Shown here: positions 45,701-52,751 of the stretch, piece by piece | Layout of the letters: each line of letters starts with the position of its first letter | Position numbering within the stretch: the stretch's first letter is position 1 | Assembly: GCF_963678635.1 (NCBI RefSeq) | Contig: NC_087068.1 | Span: 1,738,001-1,798,000 of the forward strand | Direction of reading: 5' to 3' | DNA length: 60,000 nt | DNA from: Symsagittifera roscoffensis | Taxonomy: Eukaryota > Xenacoelomorpha > Acoela > Convolutidae | Program-made: the position numbers and the translations under genes | Notes under the pieces: generated by a model | What the model saw: the letters and a program-made list of their open reading frames with translations, nothing else | Databases searched by the model: none | What the model was told of the DNA's origin: nothing

Positions 45701-47989
45701 CTAATTCTAATGAAATTTCCAAACTTACATATAGTTTGGACTGCAGGAAAAAATCTTGCATTACCAGACACCTTAAGTCGAAATACACCACCTGAATTAC
45801 TTACACGAAAAACAACAGTTGAAATACCCAAAAACATAAAATTCTACCTTGCAGAAAACGAAACATCACCCCGATTGGAATGCAAATATGCAGTAAAAAC
45901 TGATATTGAACAATCACAAATAAATAGTTTACAACATTTCCCACTTTATTTAGATTGTCAAAATAATCATTATGAAGTTGATTTACTTGGAACATCAACT
46001 TTCAAACCAATCCCATATTCTCAATGGATAAAAAATAACACCCAACAAAAACGAACAAAACAACACCCGCCTAAAAAAGACCATTTTCCACTAATTGAAA
46101 AAGAAGATTTAACTGATAAAATAAATTTATCAGGACCACAAACAAATGATTCAAAATACACAATAAATCAAGTTTTTGACCTTCACGACCCACTTGATAC
46201 AATACCCTTATCTAAATTAGAAATCGAAAACATTTTTCTCCCCCCAACAGAAATAATTACAATTTCAACACTGAAACAATATCAAAATCTTGACCCGATA
46301 ATTAGACAACTAAAATCATGGCACAAATATAAAACTAAACCTATCAAAGCAGATTCAACCATTCTAGGAAACAAAACACTCCTCCGATACTTTCGCAAAT
46401 TTAACAACACAACAATTAACGAAAATACAGACCTTTTAGAGTATAACCTGAATGAATCTACAGTTCCATGTCTCCCTTTAAGTATGATTCTTATAGCTTT
46501 TAATATCTCACATACACAAAATATTAAAGGACACTCTGGATCAGAGAAAACATATTCAAATTTTATACAAAACTTTTATTTCCCAAATGCACCAATTTGG
46601 ATAAAAGTACTATGCAATAATTGTATAGTATGTCAACTAAATAAACCTTACCCAAATCAAAAACAAATAGCACAAAAACAAGATTTTAAAGGACAAAGTT
46701 TGTACTTTAATCATCGTATCTCATTTGATACTAAAGGACCAATTTCACCCTCATCAGAAGGAAACTCGTACATTATGGTAATTGTTGACGCATTTACACA
46801 TTATGTAGCACTTAACCCAGTACCACATTGTAACGCTTATTACGCTTACACAACACTCTATGAACACTGGATAGCAAAATTCGGACTACCAGAAATTTTA
46901 GTTACAGACAACGGTACAGAATTCATAAATAATGAAATTATCACACTATGTCATTTATATAACATTAAACACAAACCACGTACATCTCATGCACCTTGGA
47001 CAAACGGCTTAGTCGAAGGTATGAACCGTTCATTACAAGAATATCTTAGATGTATCATCAACGGAAATGATACAAAATATACCGAATGGTCAGCAGATGT
47101 AAAATTATTTCCCTTAGCATATAATTCACAAATAACGACAACTTTAGGAATGTCACCATACGAAATGGTTTTTAACCAAAAGCCACGCAAACCAATAATG
47201 TTTACAGCAAATTCTCATAAAAACGCACAAGGTTATTGTCAACCAAATAAAGACTCAATTTGTTATAACCTACCTATACATACACACGATGAAGATCATT
47301 TTCATCACCCACAAATTCTTAAACTAGCCTCCGGTACACACACCGAATGGATTCTAAATAGAGATAAAAAACACAATGAAATTTATCAAAAAATAACAAA
47401 AAAGTTATTACAAAGACAAAACATTAATGAACAAATCAATTCACGTTTTACACCAGCCTCCGAATTAAAAATTGGAACATTTGTTTTAATACCTAATTTT
47501 AATACTCAAAAAGGAATTTCTAAAAAATTACAACCCCTTCGAAAAGGACCATACCAAATAATTGCAAAACCCACTGATGTCACATATAAAATTACCGACT
47601 CAAACAAAAAAGAAATCGTTCAACATCGAAACAACCTATTACCTTATTACCCAAAAGAATACGCACTCCGCGAATTAACTCAATTATATTCTTTCACAGG
47701 ATTAAAAATCATTCAAAATGAACCACATCTGAAAAACACAGAACAAAATGATAACCCCACCGAAAATCAAAACACAAAACCAATCGCCACCAAAATCAAT
47801 ACACAAAACCATAAAGAATCACCAAAACAAAGAAAAAATAGAAAAATGACCGAACAAATAATACCCCAAGAACAAATCGACAAATCAGAAAATAGAAAAA
47901 CAACAAGACTCCGAAATCAACCACGTAAAAACTATAAAATATTCATCCCCCAATCTAAAATTTTAAAGAAAGTGGAATTTCAAAAGTAA
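39767..47989 (+). CDS. gag-pol: Gag-Pol polyprotein of the Ty3-like element
   Basis: 2740 residues in one frame with no frameshift. Residues 1-290 are an unrecognised, partly helical N-terminal region; ~290-600 is Gln/Asn/Thr-rich disorder; ~600-800 is a Ty3-type capsid (VFTGTDPEYSVEDYL, AAQKWF). A CCHC knuckle is at C842, C845, H850, C855, followed by ~180 residues of Arg/Asn/Tyr/Ser repeats. The protease has the DSGA motif at D1229. RT lies at ~1558-1790 with YLDD at 1737-1740. RNase H has D1886, E1929 and D1956. Integrase has H2249, H2256, C2286, C2289, then D2321, D2381 and E2417 (DD35E), and a GPY module at 2594-2596. All catalytic residues are present. A single unshifted Gag-Pol frame is unusual for retroviruses; the 600 residues before capsid are extra. 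Confidence 0.95.
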   Translation: MSSTHTPGEESPDDDEIFPFIVDATTDKGQHIFCKNLLLNLFEPGISPCKTEFPDVKIKRQIIDHYLKDICNITQQYGIYSIEFTSPNHNNRKYTIQTDDLDLEFSKVFSEYIKSIQYHNSQRANSIFTNEVFAIIYSYISILENEIPITNVSPTETSKHLKVRHEITLLSSYLNIIKENFTKDDVSQHTKHDLQKILAWFIIDYFTHNIDLIAQARKNFRPQNSNDDTAITEQSDYVWDPEWSHPAFISFPQTISSQAISTISYIRDYVKVIPLTIDATKLNYNTFLPDTQNNSLNSTVIHNENLNGTRNLTQQDIQTPSHFINEEIVHTTTTQQSISPIRPNLTTPRNTNPSQTQVTLQSTVKPSVAPKYSHMDYQTYRSMTIPSKTHKTFTRNNFADHNYNYTHPSKTYNQPQRNFNQYTRSRNWDNPMTQPNSINFQTNPPQDHSENYPFFQQNKNKKQTSYQMDYLSSDDDFLQPDIFAPNTQKYRRQGIQRTRTNHRNFSPQPIDAQHQQPIQQQNLINTQSFQPIQQQNPMTTHSYQASQMQNEIPLPYYLQQHEITRNQLSNFSQMPNAAESLQMTMNPYLMGGSSITSNKPLMVFTGTDPEYSVEDYLNAVTANLILNIGPEPINTPLHQNWIHRRTALIQTTLDGAAQKWFSVLPLEIKSNWKRFTQEFSKMFDSERNKQQQRVLCNEIRRLPNETIKQIAVRIETLVRKAYSLNTHDYKNTKMTEILMMTLTPQLRKIAIKKRASHPSSIREPDLDFRKLVDKLEQAEITMKLEETENLKLQYVNRIETTPTNINNIQESETDLVEKITEILNIYEKNPNFKGKPSFKKWCNYCRRYGHSISECRQKQQDNQNKPQKYKEPNKSFYQYMKKDQNLPNKTVYSNNSSGKPLPNNTNYTRNQSPYNSSYRGRSPERRNTNNSSQNHYNRPNSRNNYSRSNSNTQRFVSRSNSQSRNNYYPNNQSRNSSYNRNRNYSYNRNRSYSNNRNQNYPNNQSRNNSYNRSNYNRPNNNYQNRSRNNSQNRHPSYNNRYRNYSQSPHRNNNNYNNSNNRHRSSTPKHQRQINQVQSNPETTSDPPGIDDTVTDTLKLNQINCTSSDSESDTENTLSINMIKVENDYESVIYEQPFSSHIYENQSEFIQNYYTTPKYSTPTTQETNEINTTNQTNKNTKTKCLNTNHIYQNIQKEQPKEKIWTIPFLLESPRNKEFQPPDLEIDFLIDSGAESNIINIPTWNEIKTLHPKLTPLETSSKLATAQGSTLINYGKIQLFLLPTRTMEQSKILNKPFKQIFHITDIKYNIIGIPFISKYIPTINILNSKILIKDKYTKTKETSLTFFQRLNKQPPFFSKFYPIFNQQRKHLKPLSGNIYNFSIKQVHQYDKEQNKQKFYMSEFEFKPIHKFFKITISSIKYLKNSNSDIISLHVYNNTPYQVTLPLGLLGYCETNATISPIHEKAYRVNNILQLLDICQSTILNEELSINNIISNENRNTDYFTKTPYFKPTFNISNYTEDQQKFLTMFNFQHSQITQDEFEKLAKQLIKYSSVYATSKFDVGKISSSLHLPLKPDAVFKKQRASKVPIHLHHKVNRLLDILEQYNIISPVNKEEQPKGNTFINPVIILAKGESLKIVLDARYLNSLIDESKCNWPIEPIQVILTKINGKYFTTADMNSAYNQMPLDEQSRRLTQFVIGNQQYEFNRLFYGISIGPAAFSAFMSKIFRPLILKKNAITYLDDVFMQSQTKDEMFNVLEKYHQILQNENLKAAPDKSHFFLTRVKFLGHNIERKTITPLKSRIDAIQKLQLPTNKKKIQEFLGMLNFLSKYVYKMQLYLRPFYNILRQQNNFEWNTEHQTRFEEIKKLLTEQISNTIPDSNQPFYAMCDASNFGIGAALLQSHNGTNKMNLISANSRLFTQAELRLSTLMRECTAIIYTLTEYEFLILGSKHPTVLFTDHKPIIFLFTQKSNPNHRVYRFQLILMKFPNLHIVWTAGKNLALPDTLSRNTPPELLTRKTTVEIPKNIKFYLAENETSPRLECKYAVKTDIEQSQINSLQHFPLYLDCQNNHYEVDLLGTSTFKPIPYSQWIKNNTQQKRTKQHPPKKDHFPLIEKEDLTDKINLSGPQTNDSKYTINQVFDLHDPLDTIPLSKLEIENIFLPPTEIITISTLKQYQNLDPIIRQLKSWHKYKTKPIKADSTILGNKTLLRYFRKFNNTTINENTDLLEYNLNESTVPCLPLSMILIAFNISHTQNIKGHSGSEKTYSNFIQNFYFPNAPIWIKVLCNNCIVCQLNKPYPNQKQIAQKQDFKGQSLYFNHRISFDTKGPISPSSEGNSYIMVIVDAFTHYVALNPVPHCNAYYAYTTLYEHWIAKFGLPEILVTDNGTEFINNEIITLCHLYNIKHKPRTSHAPWTNGLVEGMNRSLQEYLRCIINGNDTKYTEWSADVKLFPLAYNSQITTTLGMSPYEMVFNQKPRKPIMFTANSHKNAQGYCQPNKDSICYNLPIHTHDEDHFHHPQILKLASGTHTEWILNRDKKHNEIYQKITKKLLQRQNINEQINSRFTPASELKIGTFVLIPNFNTQKGISKKLQPLRKGPYQIIAKPTDVTYKITDSNKKEIVQHRNNLLPYYPKEYALRELTQLYSFTGLKIIQNEPHLKNTEQNDNPTENQNTKPIATKINTQNHKESPKQRKNRKMTEQIIPQEQIDKSENRKTTRLRNQPRKNYKIFIPQSKILKKVEFQK

Positions 47990-48587
47990 TTTTAACATTA
48001 TACTTCACTATCTTGAAACCTTCGAAACATTTTTCATTTACATTTTTCAAAATAACATGCTGACAAGTACGTAATAATTCTAGTTCAAAATAAACCAATA
48101 GGATTCATCCAATCCGTCACTTTCTCTACCTCAAACTAAGACCAATTAGACGAATCATATAGAACTCCAGGCACATCTATAACTATAGCTTTACGACCTC
48201 CAGGTCAAAAATAAGCAAACCACTCCAACTTGACAACTAAAATAAATATCACCATAATACCGTACCCCTCCCTTATCTAATAACCCAAAGATCAACAATA
48301 TTTCCCCAACTCAGACCACGAATACCCCCAAAGCAAATTTGTTAACTTAGCCTAAAGTAACAAAATGAACATTTTAATTAGCCTAAAGTATAAAAATCTC
48401 ACCATACCCCGGATCATTTGACAAACAAAAATAAAGAAAAAGACGACCTCCCGATCACCATGAAAATTGCCCCCAACAATTTTTTACAAAACTCAACCCA
48501 CTTGTCAAAAAACTAATAAATAATCCGACCACACTTGAAAATCGCCTCAAACAGCAAAAAATATTCGACCAAGAGATCATTTCTTAA
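47990..48587 (+). other. Pol to accessory-gene spacer
   Basis: About 600 bases with stops in every frame. 'tagcctaaagta' is repeated near 48350 and 48380. The following T/C-rich stretch into 48790 ends in tccacag, a usable splice acceptor for a subgenomic message. Confidence 0.5.
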
Positions 48588-48818
48588 ATGCTCTTCTCTC
48601 AATCAGTTACTCAAATACTCATAAATCTTAAACATTTTTTTACAATACTTGAAACCTTTATAATATTTCTTTTTGATATACTTGAATCTTTTCTAATAAT
48701 CCTAATCATTTCTTGTAACATTTTTTTAATTTTCTACACCATACTCGAACTATTCCTCCATCTTTCAAAAACCCTTGATTACATCCACAGGTACGATTCA
48801 TATAACTTGTCTAAATGA
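48588..48818 (+). CDS. Small hydrophobic protein A (76 residues)
   Basis: Nearly the whole chain is Ile/Leu/Phe-rich, with two or three potential membrane helices (ILETFIIFLFDILESFLIILII, then CNIFLIFYTILELFL) and a short polar C-terminus. Its stop overlaps the next start as ATGA (48815-48818). Small multi-pass proteins ahead of the envelope gene suggest a viroporin-like role (inference). The alternative is that the T/C-rich DNA is chiefly a polypyrimidine tract for splicing and codes only by chance. Confidence 0.4.
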   Translation: MLFSQSVTQILINLKHFFTILETFIIFLFDILESFLIILIISCNIFLIFYTILELFLHLSKTLDYIHRYDSYNLSK

Positions 48819-49003
48819 TACGAACAATTTTCAGTAGAACTGATATTTTTTTATTGTTTGTAATTTTCATAGCATTCTTATCATCCCTCATTTTGACAAT
48901 ATGTAAATGTATAAAGAAAGCAATCCTCACATTTGCCCTAGCAACAATCCTTCTAATTCTTTTTTTGGAAGAATATTATAATAAACACAAAATTTCTCAC
49001 TAA
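48815..49003 (+). CDS. Small hydrophobic protein B (62 residues)
   Basis: It starts in the ATGA overlap with the preceding frame. Two membrane segments (FLLFVIFIAFLSSLILTI and ILTFALATILLILFL) are separated by a basic/cysteine loop (CKCIKKA), with a charged tail. This hairpin topology is typical of small viral ion-channel-like proteins, though no homology is claimed. A good acceptor at about 48790 lies just upstream, so this AUG could be the first on a spliced RNA. Confidence 0.5.
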   Translation: MIRTIFSRTDIFLLFVIFIAFLSSLILTICKCIKKAILTFALATILLILFLEEYYNKHKISH

Positions 49004-49011
49004 AGTAATAA

Positions 49012-50145
49012 TTCAAAAAACTATCAAAAATTGCTACCCAACAGTCACAAAGACAGTCTTCACCGACATCATCCCAAGATAACCAAACACCACCTTCAAT
49101 TACTCAAAATCCTCAAACATCTACACGAATTTCTTTTCAAGACAATCCATACACTTTTGAAGAACGACATGCTCGTTTATCAGAACCACTAGAACCAGTT
49201 CAACGACAAGCACCTTTAAGCGAACCAACATATAACCTATACCCAACACTACCACAAGAACTAAGTAGAATAAGAAATTCTAGTCAAAACCAAAATACAG
49301 TCGAAATAAATAGACAAATTATACATCCTCGACGAAACAGAAATTTTCAAACTCCCCGAGTTCATTTTGATATACCTCAATCCCCATCACAAAACACTCC
49401 AGAAAACCCCATTGGTATATTACCAGAAACCCCTACGCTTCTTTCACAACGTAGCACCTCAAGCCTACCATCAGATTACTTAGGTTCAACACCAACATCT
49501 GAACAAATACGTGAAAATCCCTTTAACCCCCCAAACCAGGCATCACGACTACCATATTGGACAACACATTCATTTACACAAGGTGAATTAAATTTAGTCA
49601 ATAATCCAATAGATATTTCTACGGATACAACAACATCCTCATCACTACCAGAAACATTATCACTACCATCAACACCATCAATAAGCCAGATTTCACCACC
49701 ACCTTTTAACTTAAATTTTCCAAATAATCTCGACGCCAGATATCGAGAACAATCATCAATAAATATTCCTTTAAGACTAGATTGGAATACATTTACAGCA
49801 CCTCCACCATTATTTGGACAACATCAAGAAAGTAACCGCCTTCATAACTGGGCACTTAATAGATTACAATATCGCCAAGATATTCACAACGATATCCGTG
49901 ATCACAATATTCAAATACTCCAACAAAACAGTTTACAATTAAAGTTTGAAATCACAGTTAAGTTAAATAATATTACCCAACATCCCTACCCATTAAATCC
50001 ACCTAACATAACAGCTCAATCACTACCACCACCGTTTATAACTACTGAAGTAATATACAAATACGACAGATATACCAAAAACACAATTGGCTACATTACA
50101 TTTTATAATCCATACTCAGGATTATCATACACATGTATATTCTAA
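49012..50145 (+). CDS. AUG-less 377-codon frame (proline/serine-rich protein)
   Basis: After TAATAA at 49006-49011 the frame is open to TAA at 50143-50145 without a single in-frame ATG. It overlaps the envelope start (50133) by 13 nt. The predicted chain is Gln/Ser/Pro-rich and disordered for ~240 residues. It contains LYPTL (codons at 49237-49251), which fits the ALIX-binding late-domain pattern, and ends in a compact domain (RLDWNTF, then QLKFEITVKLNNITQ and YITFYNPYSG). Its integrity and composition match the other genes of the element, so it is almost surely coding. Expression must use splicing (an AG at 49044 is in phase 0) or non-AUG initiation. The frame before it ends at 49003, so simple frameshifting is excluded. 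Possibly a matrix- or tegument-like virion protein. Confidence 0.7.
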   Translation, partial: FKKLSKIATQQSQRQSSPTSSQDNQTPPSITQNPQTSTRISFQDNPYTFEERHARLSEPLEPVQRQAPLSEPTYNLYPTLPQELSRIRNSSQNQNTVEINRQIIHPRRNRNFQTPRVHFDIPQSPSQNTPENPIGILPETPTLLSQRSTSSLPSDYLGSTPTSEQIRENPFNPPNQASRLPYWTTHSFTQGELNLVNNPIDISTDTTTSSSLPETLSLPSTPSISQISPPPFNLNFPNNLDARYREQSSINIPLRLDWNTFTAPPPLFGQHQESNRLHNWALNRLQYRQDIHNDIRDHNIQILQQNSLQLKFEITVKLNNITQHPYPLNPPNITAQSLPPPFITTEVIYKYDRYTKNTIGYITFYNPYSGLSYTCIF

Positions 50146-52751
50146 AATTATTAATTTTTCTCCAACTCCTTTTTCTAGTAATCTCAAATCAAAACATAAA
50201 CCCTTCCCCTCGTACAGGACCACAAGATTTATTAGTAACACATTACGATTGTGAAGAAAATGAACAAAAAACACTACATAAATATGCAATAAATCAAGTA
50301 TCACAATGTGAAACAGAACCACAAGCTATAGAAACCACAGATGTAATAGCAACACTCTATTCAAAAGCCCGAGCAACAACAGTTACAGGTTATAAATTCA
50401 CAGCAACATTTTCCGAAAAGAAAGTACATTGTTCACAAGTCTCGAACGGAAACAAAAACCGACTTGACCATGAATCATTCTATCAAAGTAATATAGAACG
50501 TCTTTTATATCTCAATCCCGACGATTGTAAAAATGAATTACTTAGACTAAACATCACACAAAATAAAAACTCCGCAAGAAAGTTAGTTAACTTTCAAGTT
50601 TTTTCAGACTCTGTACATCAATCACAAATTGAAAGACACCAAGGACATATAAAACTAGACGAAAAATACCCGTATAACGGCGCACACGGACGATTAACCT
50701 ATGACCTACACGATAAACATTGGATACCACACATTGGTATAAATGACCCATCAAACTGCAAAGCAGACACAAAAAATAAAGGATACCAAGAAATAATGTT
50801 TTTTGATTGGAAAATACAACTCGAAAAAATACAACTAACACGAGATTTATCAGATAATACAATGATCTATCAAGGAATCCGATTACCTTGTAAAAATGAT
50901 CAAGGTTATTGCGACCCTACAACGAGAACACAAGCAACAATTGTTTGGTTCCCCGAAGATACATGTACAACATTTCAAGTAGCAAAAATACACGCTCGTA
51001 TGATAAAATTTCACGAAAAATATTTTATACAATCAATTCCATATGAACAGGTCCATCCATCACGAAAACTAAGTTCTAATTTTAGAAACATAGACAATAT
51101 AGAAAATAAATTGACACGTTTTCAAATATATCAAGAAACAGAACTTGCATGTAAATACAGGAATCCACTTCACAGAACACAATACTCTGAAATATTAGTT
51201 GAATACGAAAAAGGATTCGACATGACCACTGGAAAAGTAAAAATCGACCCATATGCCACAGGTCATCCTCCAAACGAAGGAACATCCTATATACCAGTTA
51301 ATTTTGAAAAAAGCAACGGACAACCTGGTGGACATCTAAAACCCCATGACACCAGAAGCACACGCTTACAAGAATTATCACTAATGAATACTACATATTT
51401 CGGTAATATTCACTATGATATTCATTTAGATATGAAACTAGATTATACAATTAGCCGAATTTTTCAAGAAATGTCACTCTCCGAATTAGAAACACTACAC
51501 CAACTATGCGAATTAGAACGAACACAAATATTACAATCACTTGCACTAGCAGTATTAAAAATACCCTATGCAGGATACTTATTATCTGGAAATAGATCAA
51601 ATTTTTTAGACTATGAAGGAAACATCTTATGGTTTTATACTTGTACTAAAAAAGTATCACCACTATACGTTTTTGAAGATAAACGATGTTATAAAAGAAT
51701 CCCTATCTTTTATAAGAATAAAGTACATTTCGTGGATACACTTTCACGAAGAACCTATTTCTGGGATACCGCAGTCCCATGTGGATCAGAAAACAGCCAC
51801 AATGTAGTACAACTAAACCCTGATGAAAATAAATATTATCTTCTCACTCCATATCCCACATTAATGCAATCACTCAAAAAATTTTCACCAGAAAGCATTC
51901 GCGCTATTGCTCGAAACCCAAATATAGACTTACAATCAATAGGAATCTATTCAAAATCAGATATTCAACATCACATTAGAACACAACAATTCCAAGAATT
52001 ATTAACACAAATGGACACTATACAAAGACAATCAATAGATCAAAATTTACGCAAACTTGCAGAAACCGCAGGATTTGCCGATATCTACACGCAAGACTAT
52101 AGCGGATATTTTAAAGACATTAAAGATTATATATATCTAAACGGTGAAAAATACCGTCCCCAAGATATATCACCAATTAACATTTTTAGCTTTGTTACAC
52201 TCAAAAATGAGATCCTCGATTTTCTAGGATGGCCCTACTACATCTTAGAAAAATTGACTATTTTATACGCAATGTTTAACTTTATTGGATTTCTTTTCTC
52301 ACTTTTAAAAGGAATCTACAACACATGTGCTATACACACACAAGTAAACAGACAAGCAAGCGTAGCACGCATACTCTTTGCAGGATTTTTTGGAATCTTT
52401 TCTACATCTATAAACAAAATTCTTTTAGACGCACAAATAAAAGAATATAACACAAAAATAGCAACACGACAAAATACATACGACGAAGAACATAACAATG
52501 TAGACATAACGCCAACGGCACCACAATTACCACCCCTACCAAATAACCATCCACTATCCCTAGTCCCACGAAATTTTCGAAATTTAGCCATCACACATAA
52601 TCCAAATTTTCGACTCACCACATCACAAAGTCCCATTCAACATATAATGACACACCAGTCACAAGATGATAATACTTATGAACAAATTATTGAACAACCC
52701 CATACCACCGCTTTTCAGTCTCAAAATAATCATTTTTTTAGCCCACGATGA
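50133..52751 (+). CDS. env: Envelope-like glycoprotein (872 residues)
   Basis: An N-terminal signal peptide (KLLIFLQLLFLVIS, residues 5-18) opens a large Cys-containing ectodomain with N-glycosylation sites (NIT, NTT, NRS). A strong hydrophobic segment at ~708-730 (ILYAMFNFIGFLFSLL) is followed by a second at ~747-765 and a ~105-residue Pro/Asn-rich tail: a type I viral glycoprotein layout. The cluster AGYLLSGNRSNF, then RCYKRIPIF, KVHFVDTLSRR and a VPCG motif recalls the glycoproteins of jingchuviruses, which other arthropod LTR elements are known to have captured; this comes from memory of the family, not a search. No furin-type site is obvious. The stop overlaps the next start (ATGA). Baculovirus F-type and herpes gB-type origins are alternatives that I consider less likely. 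Confidence 0.7.
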   Translation: MYILKLLIFLQLLFLVISNQNINPSPRTGPQDLLVTHYDCEENEQKTLHKYAINQVSQCETEPQAIETTDVIATLYSKARATTVTGYKFTATFSEKKVHCSQVSNGNKNRLDHESFYQSNIERLLYLNPDDCKNELLRLNITQNKNSARKLVNFQVFSDSVHQSQIERHQGHIKLDEKYPYNGAHGRLTYDLHDKHWIPHIGINDPSNCKADTKNKGYQEIMFFDWKIQLEKIQLTRDLSDNTMIYQGIRLPCKNDQGYCDPTTRTQATIVWFPEDTCTTFQVAKIHARMIKFHEKYFIQSIPYEQVHPSRKLSSNFRNIDNIENKLTRFQIYQETELACKYRNPLHRTQYSEILVEYEKGFDMTTGKVKIDPYATGHPPNEGTSYIPVNFEKSNGQPGGHLKPHDTRSTRLQELSLMNTTYFGNIHYDIHLDMKLDYTISRIFQEMSLSELETLHQLCELERTQILQSLALAVLKIPYAGYLLSGNRSNFLDYEGNILWFYTCTKKVSPLYVFEDKRCYKRIPIFYKNKVHFVDTLSRRTYFWDTAVPCGSENSHNVVQLNPDENKYYLLTPYPTLMQSLKKFSPESIRAIARNPNIDLQSIGIYSKSDIQHHIRTQQFQELLTQMDTIQRQSIDQNLRKLAETAGFADIYTQDYSGYFKDIKDYIYLNGEKYRPQDISPINIFSFVTLKNEILDFLGWPYYILEKLTILYAMFNFIGFLFSLLKGIYNTCAIHTQVNRQASVARILFAGFFGIFSTSINKILLDAQIKEYNTKIATRQNTYDEEHNNVDITPTAPQLPPLPNNHPLSLVPRNFRNLAITHNPNFRLTTSQSPIQHIMTHQSQDDNTYEQIIEQPHTTAFQSQNNHFFSPR

